From: Burkholderiales bacterium JOSHI_001
GTDB lineage: Bacteria > Pseudomonadota > Gammaproteobacteria > Burkholderiales > Burkholderiaceae_C
Direction: 5' to 3'
Assembly: GCA_000244995.1 (NCBI GenBank)
Contig: CM001438.1
Location: forward strand, 736,921 to 800,920
DNA length: 64,000 bases
Positions 1 through 9,145 of the stretch are shown here, piece by piece. The position numbers and the translations under genes are program-made. Within the stretch, counting starts at the first letter, position 1. Each line of letters starts with the position of its first letter. The notes under the pieces were generated by a model. It did no database searches and was not told where the DNA came from. It saw only the letters and a program-made list of their open reading frames with translations.

Positions 1-1
1 C

Positions 2-625
2 CTGTTCGTGATGTGCTCGACCGTGGACCCGAACTGGTCGGTGGCGCTGGAAGCGCGGTTGGCAGAAAAGGGCCTGCTGTACCTGGACGCCCCGATTTCC
101 GGTGGTGCCGCCAAGGCCGCCAGCGGCCAGATGACCATGATGACCGCCGGCACGCCCGCGGCCTATGCCAAGGCCGGCGGCGCACTCGACGCCATGGCGG
201 CCAAGGTCTACAGGCTGGGCGACCGCGCCGGCAACGGCAGCAAGGTGAAGATCATCAACCAGCTGCTGGCCGGCGTGCACATCGCCGCCGCGGCCGAGGC
301 CATGGCCCTGGGCCTGCGCGAAGGCGTGAACGCCGATGCGCTGTACGAGGTCATCACGAACAGCGCCGGCAACAGCTGGATGTTCGAGAACCGCATGGCC
401 CATGTGCTGGCGGGCGACTACACGCCGCTGTCGGCGGTGGACATCTTCGTGAAGGACCTGGGCCTGGTGCTGGACACCGCCCGCGCCAGCAAATTCCCGC
501 TGCCGCTGTCGGCCACCGCGCACCAGATGTTCATGCAGGCCAGCACCGCGGGCTTCGCCAAGGAAGACGACAGCGCGGTGATCAAGATCTTCCCGGGCAT
601 CTCCTTGCCGGAGACCAAGGCATGA
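2..625 (+). CDS. ltnD: L-threonate dehydrogenase (3-hydroxyisobutyrate dehydrogenase family), C-terminal part
   Basis: The gene runs in from before the window, so the N-terminal Rossmann GxGxxG part is missing and only about 207 C-terminal residues are visible. Seen are the DAPISGG substrate-binding motif and the GxxxKxxN segment (GSKVKIINQ, with the catalytic lysine) typical of the beta-hydroxyacid dehydrogenase family, then the all-helical C-terminal domain. The family oxidises a 2-hydroxy acid with NAD. Assignment to L-threonate (giving 2-oxo-tetronate) rests on the otnK, otnC and otnI genes directly downstream, which is the known tetronate pathway order. A generic 3-hydroxyisobutyrate or tartronate semialdehyde reductase is the alternative from sequence alone. 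It is cytoplasmic and probably first in the operon. Confidence 0.85.
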   Translation: MFVMCSTVDPNWSVALEARLAEKGLLYLDAPISGGAAKAASGQMTMMTAGTPAAYAKAGGALDAMAAKVYRLGDRAGNGSKVKIINQLLAGVHIAAAAEAMALGLREGVNADALYEVITNSAGNSWMFENRMAHVLAGDYTPLSAVDIFVKDLGLVLDTARASKFPLPLSATAHQMFMQASTAGFAKEDDSAVIKIFPGISLPETKA

Positions 626-713
626 GCGCGGCGGGACGAGCGCCGGGCCGCCCCAAGCCGGCCCGCATCCTCTCGGGGGATCGGGCGATGTACTCGTCGA
701 CCGAGGGGCAGTC
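626..713. repeat. GC-rich spacer with inverted repeat
   Basis: This 88-base spacer between ltnD and otnK holds an inverted repeat with arms GGGCCG (645-650) and CGGCCC (659-664), followed by a CTCTCGGGGG run. Similar C-run/G-run hairpins lie at 20510-20522, 22015-22028 and 49352-49365, so it looks like a member of a small interspersed GC-rich repeat group. No gene is seen in it. It may reduce read-through or stabilise mRNA within the operon, but that is inference. Confidence 0.4.
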
Positions 714-2003
714 ATGATTCTCGGCTGCATTGCGGACGATTTCACCGGCGCGACGGACCTGGCCAACAACCTGGTGCGCCACGGCATGCGCACGGTGCAG
801 ACCATCGGCGTGCCCACCGACGCCGCAGAACCGCTTGACGCCGACGCGGTGGTGGTGGCCTTGAAGTCGCGCACCATCGCGCCGGCCGATGCGGTGGCGC
901 AGTCCCTGGCCGCGCTGCGCTGGCTGCAGGGCCAGGGCGTGGCGCAGGTCTACTTCAAGTACTGCTCCACCTTCGATTCCACGCCGCAGGGCAACATCGG
1001 CCCGGTCACCGACGCGCTGCTGGACGCATTGCACGGCCCTGACCAGGGTTTCACCATCGTCTGCCCGGCCTTCCCGGAAAACCAGCGCACGGTGTTCAAG
1101 GGTCACCTCTTCGTGGGTGATGTGCTGCTGTCCGACAGCGGCATGCGCAACCACCCGCTCACGCCCATGACCGACGCCAACCTGGTGCGGGTGATGCAGG
1201 CCCAGACCCGCCGCCGCGTCGGCCTGGTGGCACAGGATGTGGTGGCGCGCGGACCGGATGCCATCCGCGAGCGTTTTGCCGAACTGCAGGCGCAGGGTGT
1301 GGGCGTGGCGGTGCTGGACGCGGTGGACAACGCCGACCTGCTGCGCATCGGCCCCGCGCTGGCCGGCCTGTTGCTGGTGACCGCCGGCTCGGGCATCGCC
1401 ATCGGCCTGCCGCCGAACTGGGCCCAGCGGCTGAACCGCGCGGCCGGCGCGGCGCAGTTGCCGGCGGCTGCGGGCCTGAAGGCCGTGGTCTCGGGCAGCT
1501 GCTCGGTGGCCACCAACGCCCAGGTGCGCCAGTTCATCCAGGCCGGCCGGCCCGCGTTCGCGGTGGACCCGCTGGCCGTGGCCGCGGGCACCGACGTGGT
1601 GGCCCAGGCCCTGGCCGCGCTGGTGCCGGGCCTGCAGGGCGGCCCGGTGCTGGCCTACGCCACCGCCGAGCCCGACGCGGTGAAAGCGGTGCAGGCGCAA
1701 CTGGGCACCGAAAAGGCGGGCGCGCTGGTGGAAGACACGCTGTCGCGCATCGCGCTGGGCTTGGTGCGCTCCGGCGTGCGCCAGTTGGTGGTGGCCGGCG
1801 GTGAAACCTCGGGCGCCGTGGTGCAGGCCCTGGGTGTGCGGCGCATGGCCATCGGCCCCCAGATCGACCCCGGCGTGCCCTGGACCGCGGTGCAGTCACC
1901 CGCGGCCGGCGGGCAGACCCTGCACCTGGCGCTGAAGTCGGGCAACTTCGGCAGCACCGACTTCTTCACCAAGGCGTTCACGCTGCTGGAGCCTGGGCGA
2001 TGA
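714..2003 (+). CDS. otnK: 3-oxo-tetronate kinase
   Basis: A 429-residue protein of the DUF1537/four-carbon acid sugar kinase family. The N-terminus carries the hallmark D-D-F-T-G-A-T-D (residues 8-15) and the C-terminal nucleotide-binding lobe has the GGETSGAV motif (about residues 362-369). The length fits the family (about 420). OtnK phosphorylates 3-oxo-tetronate with ATP to 3-oxo-tetronate 4-phosphate in the cytoplasm. It overlaps otnC by the 4-base ATGA at 2000-2003, so the two are translationally coupled. The ATG at 714 follows GAGGGGCAGTC, an acceptable ribosome site. The substrate (threonate versus erythronate stereochemistry) cannot be read from sequence. Confidence 0.93.
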   Translation: MILGCIADDFTGATDLANNLVRHGMRTVQTIGVPTDAAEPLDADAVVVALKSRTIAPADAVAQSLAALRWLQGQGVAQVYFKYCSTFDSTPQGNIGPVTDALLDALHGPDQGFTIVCPAFPENQRTVFKGHLFVGDVLLSDSGMRNHPLTPMTDANLVRVMQAQTRRRVGLVAQDVVARGPDAIRERFAELQAQGVGVAVLDAVDNADLLRIGPALAGLLLVTAGSGIAIGLPPNWAQRLNRAAGAAQLPAAAGLKAVVSGSCSVATNAQVRQFIQAGRPAFAVDPLAVAAGTDVVAQALAALVPGLQGGPVLAYATAEPDAVKAVQAQLGTEKAGALVEDTLSRIALGLVRSGVRQLVVAGGETSGAVVQALGVRRMAIGPQIDPGVPWTAVQSPAAGGQTLHLALKSGNFGSTDFFTKAFTLLEPGR

Positions 2004-2650
2004 GCAGCGCCTTGCGCGAAGAAATCTGCCGCGTCGGCGCGTCGCTGTACGCGCGCGGCTACGTGCACGCCAGCGCCGGCAACATCAGCGTGCGGCTGCC
2101 CGAGGGCGGCTTCCTCATCACCCCCACCGACGCCTGCCTGGGCGCGCTGGACCCGGCGCGCCTGGCCGAGTTGGACGCTGCAGGCCAGCAACTGAGCGGC
2201 GACCGCGCGTCCAAGACCCTGGCGCTGCACCGCCGCATCTATGCCGCCGACCCCGACGCGGCCTGCGTCATCCACACCCATTCCACCCACCTGGTGGCGC
2301 TGACCCTGGCCGGGGTGCACAGCCCCGACGACATCCTGCCGCCGATCACGCCCTACTTCGTCATGAAGGTGGGCCACGTGCCGCTGATCCCCTACCACCG
2401 CCCCGGCGACCCCGCGGCGGCCGACATCGTGGCGCAGCGCATCGAAGCCCAGCGCGCGGCCGGCCGGCCGATCCGCGCCGTGATGATGGAACGCCTGGGC
2501 CCCAACGTCTGGCAGCGCAGCCCGGCCGAGGCCAGCGCGGTGCTGGAAGAGCTGGAAGAAACCGCGCGGCTGTGGCTGCTGACCCGGCCCGCGCCGCTGA
2601 CCGATGCGCAGATCGATGAACTGAGAACCCAATTCGGCGCTCGCTGGTGA
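2000..2650 (+). CDS. otnC: 3-oxo-tetronate 4-phosphate decarboxylase (class II aldolase/adducin fold)
   Basis: A 216-residue class II aldolase/adducin-fold protein. The metal-binding histidines are visible as H-T-H (residues 92 and 94) and a third near residue 133 (PYHRPGD), with the N-terminal GNIS and TPT sugar-phosphate-binding motifs (about residues 27-43). The family includes L-fuculose-phosphate aldolase and ribulose-phosphate epimerases. The position behind otnK identifies the decarboxylase that turns 3-oxo-tetronate 4-phosphate into dihydroxyacetone phosphate and CO2. It starts inside the otnK stop (ATGA). The stop at 2648-2650 is followed closely by the next gene of the operon. Confidence 0.9.
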   Translation: MSSALREEICRVGASLYARGYVHASAGNISVRLPEGGFLITPTDACLGALDPARLAELDAAGQQLSGDRASKTLALHRRIYAADPDAACVIHTHSTHLVALTLAGVHSPDDILPPITPYFVMKVGHVPLIPYHRPGDPAAADIVAQRIEAQRAAGRPIRAVMMERLGPNVWQRSPAEASAVLEELEETARLWLLTRPAPLTDAQIDELRTQFGARW

Positions 2651-2682
2651 ACGCGCCGTCCAACCCGCACTGGAGACAATCC

Positions 2683-3810
2683 ATGAGCAAGCTGTTGCGC
2701 TGTATCGCCACCTTCTGCCTGGGACTGGCCGCGTGGGCCGGCGCCACGGCGCAGCCGGCCAGCTACCCGGCCCCGCAACAAGGCAGCTGGGTGGCGCGGG
2801 ACTTCCGCTTCCACACCGGCGAGGTCATGCCCGAGCTGCGCATCGCCTACACCACCGTGGGCAACCCGCAGGGCGAGCCGGTGCTGGTGCTGCACGGCAC
2901 CACCGGCAACGCCGGCAGCATGCTCACGCCGGTGTTCGCCGGTGAACTGTTCGGCCCCGGCCAGCCGCTGGACGCCAGCCGCTACTTCATCATCCTGCCC
3001 GACGCGCTGGGCACCGGCGCCAGCGCCAAGCCGTCCGACGGCCTGCGGGCGCGCTTTCCGCGCTACAACTACGACGACATGGTGGACGCGCAGCACCGCC
3101 TGCTGACCGAACACCTGGGCGTGAAGCATGTGCGCGCCATCATCGGCAACTCCATGGGGGGCATGCACACCTGGATCTGGGCCCAGAAGCACCCGCGCTT
3201 CATGGACCTGGCGGTGCCGATGGCGTCGCTGCCGGCGCCCATGTCCGGGCGCAACTGGATGATGCGCCGGCTGATCATCGACTCCATCCGCAACGACCCC
3301 GAATGGCAGGGCGGCAACTACAGCCAGCCCCCGCGCAGCTGGCAGTTTGCGTCGGTCTTCTACGGCATCGGCACCAACGGCGGCAACCAGGGCCTGTACA
3401 AGCTGGCGCCCAACCGCGAAAAGGCCGACGCCGTGCTGGACCAGCGCCTGAAGGGCCCCTTCCCGGGCGACGCCAACGACCACCTCTACCAGTGGGACGC
3501 GTCGCGCGACTACAACCCCGAAGGCGGGCTGGAACGCATCGAAGCCGCGGTGCTGGCCATCAACAGCGCCGACGACGAACGCAACCCACCCGAACTGGGC
3601 CTGATGGACGCGGCCCTGCGCCGCATCAAGAACGGCCGCGCGCTGCTGATTCCCGGCAGCCCCGACACCGTGGGCCACGGCACCGCGGTGCGCGCCAAGG
3701 CTTGGAAGCAGGAGTTCGCCGACGCCTTGGCCAAGGCGCCGCGCCTGGCCCCCAGCGCCATGGCCGATGCTGGCGCCACCACCACCACCACCACCGCCGC
3801 ACGCCCCTGA
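2683..3810 (+). CDS. Exported alpha/beta hydrolase, homoserine O-acetyltransferase-like
   Basis: A 375-residue protein. The chosen ATG at 2683 follows a GGAGACA ribosome site. A GTG at 2647 would add 12 residues ahead of the signal peptide and is unlikely. Residues 1-26 form a signal peptide ending in ATA-QP, so the enzyme is probably periplasmic. The fold is that of the MET2/homoserine acetyltransferase group: oxyanion LHGTTGN, nucleophile elbow G-N-S-M-G-G (Ser157), acid in the SADDE segment (about residue 298) and His near 332 (GHG). It sits between otnC and otnI, breaking an otherwise standard tetronate operon, so it may release a tetronate from an ester or lactone outside the cytoplasm (inference). 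The C-terminus is a low-complexity Thr run encoded by an ACC triplet repeat. Confidence 0.8.
   Translation: MSKLLRCIATFCLGLAAWAGATAQPASYPAPQQGSWVARDFRFHTGEVMPELRIAYTTVGNPQGEPVLVLHGTTGNAGSMLTPVFAGELFGPGQPLDASRYFIILPDALGTGASAKPSDGLRARFPRYNYDDMVDAQHRLLTEHLGVKHVRAIIGNSMGGMHTWIWAQKHPRFMDLAVPMASLPAPMSGRNWMMRRLIIDSIRNDPEWQGGNYSQPPRSWQFASVFYGIGTNGGNQGLYKLAPNREKADAVLDQRLKGPFPGDANDHLYQWDASRDYNPEGGLERIEAAVLAINSADDERNPPELGLMDAALRRIKNGRALLIPGSPDTVGHGTAVRAKAWKQEFADALAKAPRLAPSAMADAGATTTTTTAARP
3776..3796 (+). repeat. ACC trinucleotide repeat in coding sequence
   Basis: About seven tandem ACC triplets end the alpha/beta hydrolase gene and encode a threonine run just before the stop. The tract lies outside the catalytic fold. 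In-frame slippage would only change tail length, while a non-triplet change would shift the last few codons. Confidence 0.75.
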
Positions 3811-3823
3811 CAGGACAGCCACC

Positions 3824-4630
3824 ATGCCCCGCTTCGCCGCCAACCTGTCCATGCTCTACAACGAGCATGAGTTCCTGGACCGCTTTGCCGCCGCCGCCGC
3901 CGACGGCTTCAAGGCGGTGGAGTACCTGTTCCCCTATGCCTTCGACGCCCAGGCCCTGAAGCAGCGCCTGGCCGACCACGGCCTGCAGCAGGTGCTGTTC
4001 AATGCGCCGCCGGGCAACTGGGAGACGGGCGAGCGTGGCCTGGCCTGCTTGCCTGGGCGGCAGGACGAATTCCGCCGCGGCATCGAGCAGGCGCTGCAGT
4101 ACGCCCAGGCCCTGGACTGCCCGCGCGTGCATGTCATGGCCGGCCTGGCGCCGGCCGGCATGGACCGCGCGCGCCTGCAGGCCACCTACGAGGACAACCT
4201 GGCCTGGGCCGCACCGCTGGCGGCGGCGCTGGGGCGCGACCTGCTGATCGAGCCCATCAACACGCGCGACATCCCCGGCTTCTTCCTGAACCGCCAGGAC
4301 GAGGCCCACCGCATCGTGCAGGCCATCGCCGCACCCAACCTGAAGGTGCAGATGGACCTGTACCACCTGCAGATCGTGGAAGGCGACGTGGCGATGAAGA
4401 TCCGCCAGTACCTGCCCACCGGCCGGGTGGGCCACCTCCAGATCGCTGGCGTGCCGCAGCGCCACGAGCCCGACCTGGGCGAGTTGCACCACCCTTACCT
4501 GTTCCAGGTGATCGACGAGGTGTCCGCCGCCTGCGGCTGGGACGGTTGGGTGGGCTGCGAATACCGGCCCGCGCGCGGCGCGGTGGCCGGTGGCACCTCG
4601 AACGGGCTGGGCTGGCTGAAGGGGCTTTGA
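3824..4630 (+). CDS. otnI: 2-oxo-tetronate isomerase (hydroxypyruvate isomerase family)
   Basis: A 268-residue TIM-barrel sugar-phosphate-isomerase-like protein. The start ATG at 3824 has GACAGGACAGCC upstream and gives the family N-terminus ([16 protein letters not shown]). The metal-site glutamates and histidine lie in LLIEPIN (about residue 142), QMDLYHLQ (about 178), GHLQIA (about 206) and VGCEYRP (about 244), all as in Hyi/OtnI. The family converts hydroxypyruvate to tartronate semialdehyde. In an otn operon it isomerises 2-oxo-tetronate to 3-oxo-tetronate, linking LtnD to OtnK. Without context it would be annotated hydroxypyruvate isomerase. Confidence 0.9.
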   Translation: MPRFAANLSMLYNEHEFLDRFAAAAADGFKAVEYLFPYAFDAQALKQRLADHGLQQVLFNAPPGNWETGERGLACLPGRQDEFRRGIEQALQYAQALDCPRVHVMAGLAPAGMDRARLQATYEDNLAWAAPLAAALGRDLLIEPINTRDIPGFFLNRQDEAHRIVQAIAAPNLKVQMDLYHLQIVEGDVAMKIRQYLPTGRVGHLQIAGVPQRHEPDLGELHHPYLFQVIDEVSAACGWDGWVGCEYRPARGAVAGGTSNGLGWLKGL

Positions 4631-4691
4631 CCTTCGCGTGAATTGACCGTCCGGGGCCTGGCGCCCAGGACCTGCCGGCTAACATGGCCGG

Positions 4692-5147
4692 ATGACCCTG
4701 AAACCCTGGGCCGCCTGGGCCCGATGGCTGGCCCTGTTGGCCTGCGCCACGCTGCTGGCCTGCAGCGACAAGAGCGGCCCCCCGCCCCTGACCTTGAGCG
4801 TGCACCCCGCACTGGAAGCCCGCGTGGTGAAGCTGTGGACCCACGGCGGCTCGGCCCCGCTGGCCAGCCTGACCGACTTTGAATGGGACAGCGTGGCCGT
4901 CTTCCACCAGGGCACCTCGGCGGCCGTGATCCACGCGGCGCTGGGGCAGAAGGTGCTGGGCGAGCAGCCGCGCTTCACCCAGGCCACCAACCTGCTGGTC
5001 TTCCGCCTGAAGGGCCAGCCGGTGCGGCTGGTGATGAACAGCAGCGACCTGTTTGCCGACACCGACCAGGGCCGCTGGTTTGGCCGCGGATTGGTGCTGG
5101 GCACGCGCACGCCGGGTGAGGGTGTGCTGCGCTTGTCGCAGCGCTGA
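4692..5147 (+). CDS. Putative lipoprotein of unknown function
   Basis: A 151-residue protein that I do not recognise. The N-terminus has a hydrophobic segment followed by a lipobox (LLAC at about residues 21-24, then SDKSG), so it is predicted to be a lipid-anchored envelope protein. The remaining 125 or so residues form a single small domain without cysteines or known motifs. It starts 61 bases after otnI on the same strand with no obvious terminator between, so co-transcription with the tetronate operon is possible. It faces the convergent glyoxalase gene, with 24 bases between stops. Confidence 0.65.
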   Translation: MTLKPWAAWARWLALLACATLLACSDKSGPPPLTLSVHPALEARVVKLWTHGGSAPLASLTDFEWDSVAVFHQGTSAAVIHAALGQKVLGEQPRFTQATNLLVFRLKGQPVRLVMNSSDLFADTDQGRWFGRGLVLGTRTPGEGVLRLSQR

Positions 5148-5171
5148 GCGCTCTGGCCGCGGGAAGCCGGC

Positions 5172-5591
5172 CTACCAGCTGCCGACGTTGGGCATGGACA
5201 GCCAGGGCTCGGCCGGCGCCAGCGCGTCGCCGGCCTGCAGCAGTTCCACCGATATGCCGTCGGGGGAACGCACAAAAGCCATGCGGCCGTCGCGTGGCGG
5301 GCGGTTGATGGTGACTCCGTGGTCCTGAAGTCGCCGGCAGGTGGCGTAGATGTCGTCCACCGCATAGGCCAGGTGACCGAAGTTGCGCCCGCCGCTGTAG
5401 GCCTCGGGGTCCCAGTTGTGGGTGAGCTCCACCTGGGCATCGGCGTCGCCCGGTGCGGCCAGGAAGATCAGCGTGAAGCGGCCGGCCGGCACGTCGCGGC
5501 GGCGCAGCACTTCCAGGCCCAGCGCGTCGCGATAAAAGCGCAGCGAAGCGTCCACGTCACTGACGCGCACCATGGTGTGCAGGTATTTCAT
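5172..5591 (-). CDS. Lactoylglutathione lyase-like glyoxalase I family protein
   Basis: A 139-residue protein, the usual length for a one-module GloA. The four metal ligands of glyoxalase I are in place: His5 (YLHTMVRV), Glu in QVELTHNW, His in [10 protein letters not shown] and Glu in SVELLQ. The paired beta-alpha-beta-beta-beta modules cover residues 1-60 and 70-125. The reaction would be methylglyoxal-glutathione hemithioacetal to S-lactoylglutathione in the cytoplasm, which suits a neighbourhood producing DHAP, the source of methylglyoxal. It is convergent with the lipoprotein gene and looks monocistronic. Confidence 0.85.
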   Translation of the reverse strand: MKYLHTMVRVSDVDASLRFYRDALGLEVLRRRDVPAGRFTLIFLAAPGDADAQVELTHNWDPEAYSGGRNFGHLAYAVDDIYATCRRLQDHGVTINRPPRDGRMAFVRSPDGISVELLQAGDALAPAEPWLSMPNVGSW

Positions 5592-5676
5592 GTCACCGCC
5601 CGAAGAAGCAAGGCCGGGATTGTCGGGGCTGGGGCCGGTCCCCGCGCCGGCTGGGGCTTTGCAGCGCGCCGGGCGC

Positions 5677-6666
5677 TCAGCGCGGGCGCAGCCAGACGCG
5701 CTGCGAGAACGGGTCCACCACCAGCGCGCCCCGGGCCACGAAGGACGCGCCCAGTTGCGCCGCCGGCTGTGACCAGGTGCCGATGCCGCCGCAGGCGCGC
5801 GCGGCCGGCGGCGTGCGTTTGACGAACAGCGTCACCTGGCGTGACGGCACGGCCAGGGTCGCGCCGGCCGTGTCCTGCAGGCCGAAGGGCAGCCTGGCGG
5901 CCAGTTGCCAGGCTTCGACGGTTTCGCTCAGGCCCGGCACGCAGGTGCTCAGCTGCAGCGCGATGTCGGGGCGCGGCTTCATCGGCACCTTCTGCCGCTG
6001 CAGGGCCTCGAACAGGGCCGCATTGATGTTCAGCGAATAGGGCCGTCTGCCGTCGTCGTAGCCCGTGTCCAGCTGGGCCCCGGTCTGCAGCGGGCCGATG
6101 CGCAGCGGCACCGTGGGCACGTTCACGCAGTTCGGCGGGCCGCCGGCCAGCGGGCAGCTCAGGCGCTGGGGTGTTTCGGCGTAGTGGTCGCGGGTGCTCA
6201 AGGCGCGGAAGCCGGCGGCGGCCAACGTGGCGTCGGTGCAGAAGCCCTGCGGCGCGGCCCGGTGCAGCCGGCCGGCGCGGTAGTCCAGCGTGTAGATGTG
6301 GGACGCCAGGAAGTCGGTGCCAATCACACCGGCCTGGCGCACGCGCGAGGTGGCCGGGGCTTGCCCCTGCAGCGCCAGTTGCACACGGCCCCAGGGGCCG
6401 AAGAAGTCAAAGCCGTCGTAGCGGTCGGCCGTGCCGGGCACCGGCGTCGGCGCGCCGGGCGCCGCGAAGCCGCTGGGCGTGATGCTGCTGACCGTGGCGC
6501 CGAAGTCCAGCACGAAGTAGCCGCTGCGCTGGCCCACGCGCACCTGCGCATAGGGCATCTGGTGGTCCACCACCATCGGCCTGGTGTCGCCCAGGCAGGT
6601 CAGCGGGGCAGCGGCTGCGCCCGGGGCCAGGGCGGCCAGCAGCGTCGCGGTGAGGAGGGGCTTCAT
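5677..6666 (-). CDS. Secreted retropepsin-like (aspartyl protease fold) protein
   Basis: A 329-residue protein. The ATG at 6666 gives a clean signal peptide ([10 protein letters not shown] through GAAAAPL); longer in-frame starts would bury it. Two aspartic-protease-like motifs are visible: [10 protein letters not shown] near residue 56, where Asp-Phe-Gly replaces the usual Asp-Thr-Gly, and LDTGYDDG near residue 192. The arrangement suggests a clan AA fold in the envelope with doubtful catalysis. Cysteines near the mature N-terminus and in the middle could form disulfides. It diverges from the livK-type gene across a 214-base spacer. Function is unknown. Confidence 0.6.
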   Translation of the reverse strand: MKPLLTATLLAALAPGAAAAPLTCLGDTRPMVVDHQMPYAQVRVGQRSGYFVLDFGATVSSITPSGFAAPGAPTPVPGTADRYDGFDFFGPWGRVQLALQGQAPATSRVRQAGVIGTDFLASHIYTLDYRAGRLHRAAPQGFCTDATLAAAGFRALSTRDHYAETPQRLSCPLAGGPPNCVNVPTVPLRIGPLQTGAQLDTGYDDGRRPYSLNINAALFEALQRQKVPMKPRPDIALQLSTCVPGLSETVEAWQLAARLPFGLQDTAGATLAVPSRQVTLFVKRTPPAARACGGIGTWSQPAAQLGASFVARGALVVDPFSQRVWLRPR

Positions 6667-6880
6667 GCGTTCGTGTGCCGTGCGCGGCGGTGAGGTGGCG
6701 GCAACCGTGCATTGTCGGGTCCGCGCAGCCTTCACCATTGGATAAGCCTCGCTTCCACAAACTCGAATGGGCGCCGGCGCCGTCTTGGGCACACTCGACG
6801 CCCTGGGCCTGGGATGCGCGGCGTGGCCGCGCGTGCGACACCCCTGCACCGAGCGCCTGAACGCAAATCAAGGAGACAGC

Positions 6881-8206
6881 ATGCGATTCATCCCCTTCGC
6901 CAAGGCCGTAGGCACCGCGCTGGCCTGCGCCACGCTGCTGGCCACCGTGCCGGCCCGCGCGCAGGACAAGCCGGCCGAGCTGAAGATCGGCATCTCCACC
7001 TTCACCTCGGGCGCCGCATCGGTGTTCGGCGTGCCGGGCAAGGCGGCGGCCGAGCTCCTGATCGACGAGATCAACGCCAAGGGCGGCATCGGCGGGGTGA
7101 AGGTGGTGCCCACCTTCATCGACGAAGGCATCGGCGGCGACAAACTGCTGAGCGAATACCGCCGCCTGGTGCAGGAGCAGGGTGTCAAGACCATGCTGTC
7201 GGCCATTTCCAGCGGCAACTGCAACATCGTGGCGCCGGTGGCCGAGGACCTGAAGATCCTGAACGTGATGTGGGACTGCGGCACCGAAAAGATCCTGGAG
7301 AACAAGCGCTTCAAGTACGTGGTGCGCACCCAGGCCAATGCCACCACCGAGATGGTGGCCACGGTGCTGTACCTGCTGAAGATGAAGCCCAACTTCAACA
7401 GCATCGCGGTGGTGAACCAGGACTACGCCTGGGGCCGCGACAGCTGGGAAATCTTCATCAACACGCTGCGCGTGTTCAAGCCGGACATCAAGGTGGTGGC
7501 CGAGATGTTCCCCAAGCTGGGCGCCAGCGACTTCTCCACCGAGATCTCGCGCCTGCAGGCCTTGAAGCCCGACGTGGTGCTGAACACCAGCTGGGGCGGC
7601 GACCTGGACACCTTCATGCGCCAGGCCGGCCAGCGCGGCCTGCTCAAGCAGGGCGCCACCTTCGTGATGCCGCTGCTGGAAAGCAGCCTGGAACGCCTGG
7701 GCGACGCGGTGCCTGAAGGCATCATCGCCGGCGCGCGCGGCGACCACTACTGGCTGCACCCCGAAACCGCCAACGACCCGGCGCACAAGGATTTCATCGC
7801 CAAGTTCAAGGCCAAGACCGGCGCCTACCCCATCTACCCCACCTACCACATGGCCCAGGCGCTCACTGGGCTGAAGGCGGGCTATGAAGCGGCCATCAAG
7901 GCCAACGGCGGCAAGTGGCCGGCGCCCGACCAGGTGGCCGAGGCCATGCGCAAGATGAAGTTCAAGGGCTATGGCCGCGAGATCACCATGCGCGAAGACG
8001 GCCAGGGCCTGGAAGCGCAGTTGCTGGGCGTGACCAAGCGCACCCCGAAGTACCCCTTCGCGGTGCTGGACAAGATGGTCATCGTGCCGGCGGAACTGGT
8101 CACCACACCGGTGGGCGAGAAGTCGCCCACCTGGGTGAAGGGCATCAACCCGGCCATCCTGAAGGTGCTGACCAGCGATCAGCTCAAGACGCACGACTTC
8201 AAGTGA
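6881..8206 (+). CDS. livK: ABC transporter substrate-binding protein, branched-chain amino acid type
   Basis: A 441-residue periplasmic binding protein of the LivK/Peripla_BP_6 family. ATG 6881 has a strong AAGGAGACAGC ribosome site. Residues 1-27 form a signal peptide ending ARA-QD. The mature N-terminus (LKIGISTFTSGAASVFG, then AAELLIDEINAKGGIGG) is typical of the family, which binds amino acids, amides, urea or aromatic acids. It heads a livKHMGF operon that continues into aldehyde dehydrogenase and SDR genes, so the ligand may be a compound oxidised by those enzymes rather than leucine. The liv symbol denotes family, not proven substrate. Confidence 0.88.
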   Translation: MRFIPFAKAVGTALACATLLATVPARAQDKPAELKIGISTFTSGAASVFGVPGKAAAELLIDEINAKGGIGGVKVVPTFIDEGIGGDKLLSEYRRLVQEQGVKTMLSAISSGNCNIVAPVAEDLKILNVMWDCGTEKILENKRFKYVVRTQANATTEMVATVLYLLKMKPNFNSIAVVNQDYAWGRDSWEIFINTLRVFKPDIKVVAEMFPKLGASDFSTEISRLQALKPDVVLNTSWGGDLDTFMRQAGQRGLLKQGATFVMPLLESSLERLGDAVPEGIIAGARGDHYWLHPETANDPAHKDFIAKFKAKTGAYPIYPTYHMAQALTGLKAGYEAAIKANGGKWPAPDQVAEAMRKMKFKGYGREITMREDGQGLEAQLLGVTKRTPKYPFAVLDKMVIVPAELVTTPVGEKSPTWVKGINPAILKVLTSDQLKTHDFK

Positions 8207-8234
8207 AGCTGCTGCACTGGCCTGACGCGCCCGG

Positions 8235-9140
8235 ATGGATGCTTCACTGATTGCCCTGGCGCTGATGGACGGCGTGTCCTACGCCGCCCTGCTGTTCCTG
8301 GTGGCACTGGGCCTCACGCTCATCTTCGGCGTGATGCGCATCCTGAACATCGCGCACGGCAGCCTGTACGCCTGGGGCGGCTACTTCGCCGCCACGCTGG
8401 GGCTGGGCATCGCGAACTTCGGCCTGCCGGCCTGGCTGGGTCTGCCGGCGCTGTTCGTTGCCGCCCTGGTCATTGGCGGGCTGCTGGGCACGGTGCTCGA
8501 ATTTGCGCTGCTGCGCCGCATCCTGGACAAGGACCCCATCCTGCAGTTGCTGGTGACCTTCGCCGCCTTCATGGTGCTGGAAGACCTGCAGCGGATGATC
8601 TGGGGCGTGCAGCCGGTGTTCGTCTCCGAGGTGGTGAACCAGTTGGGCACCATCAGCGTGGCCGGGGTCACTTACACCCGCTACCAGTTGCTGGTGCTGC
8701 CGGCGGTGGCGGTGGGGGCCTTTGTGGGCCTGCGCTTCTTCCTGGGCCGCACCGCGCTGGGCCGGCAGGTCACGGCCGTCACCCACCACCGCGAGGTGGC
8801 CACCGCCATGGGCGTGAACACCCACCGCGTCACCTGGCTCACCATCGCGCTGGGCGGTGCCCTCGGCGCGCTGGGCGGTGCCTTGGCCTCGCCCACCACC
8901 AGTTTCACGCCCGGCATCGGCGCCGACATGATGGTGCTGAGCTTCGCCGTGGTGGCGACCGCGGGCCTGGGCCAGATCGGCGGCGCGGCGCTGGCGGCAC
9001 TGATGATCGGCCTGGCGCGTTCCTTTGCCGTCTACCTGTGGCCGGAGATGGAAGTGCTGGTGCCCTACCTCATCATGGTGGGCGTGCTGCTGGTGCGCCC
9101 TGAAGGCCTGTTTTCCACGGCCGCCGCCCGGCGCATTTGA
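8235..9140 (+). CDS. livH: Branched-chain amino acid-type ABC permease
   Basis: A 301-residue inner-membrane permease of the LivH family with about eight hydrophobic segments. The N-terminal GVSYAALLFLVALGLTLIFGVM and MRILNIAHGSLYAWGGY patterns are diagnostic. The EAA-like cytoplasmic loop lies around VTHHREVATAMGVNT (about residues 188-202). It starts 28 bases after livK and pairs with LivM to form the channel; LivG and LivF supply ATP hydrolysis. Length agrees with the family (290-310). Confidence 0.93.
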   Translation: MDASLIALALMDGVSYAALLFLVALGLTLIFGVMRILNIAHGSLYAWGGYFAATLGLGIANFGLPAWLGLPALFVAALVIGGLLGTVLEFALLRRILDKDPILQLLVTFAAFMVLEDLQRMIWGVQPVFVSEVVNQLGTISVAGVTYTRYQLLVLPAVAVGAFVGLRFFLGRTALGRQVTAVTHHREVATAMGVNTHRVTWLTIALGGALGALGGALASPTTSFTPGIGADMMVLSFAVVATAGLGQIGGAALAALMIGLARSFAVYLWPEMEVLVPYLIMVGVLLVRPEGLFSTAAARRI

Positions 9141-9145
9141 CACCC

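Noticed and set aside
6407-8194. 595-codon minus-strand open frame over the binding-protein gene
   Set aside because: It crosses the divergent promoter region and lies antisense to a LivK-type protein with signal peptide and strong ribosome site.
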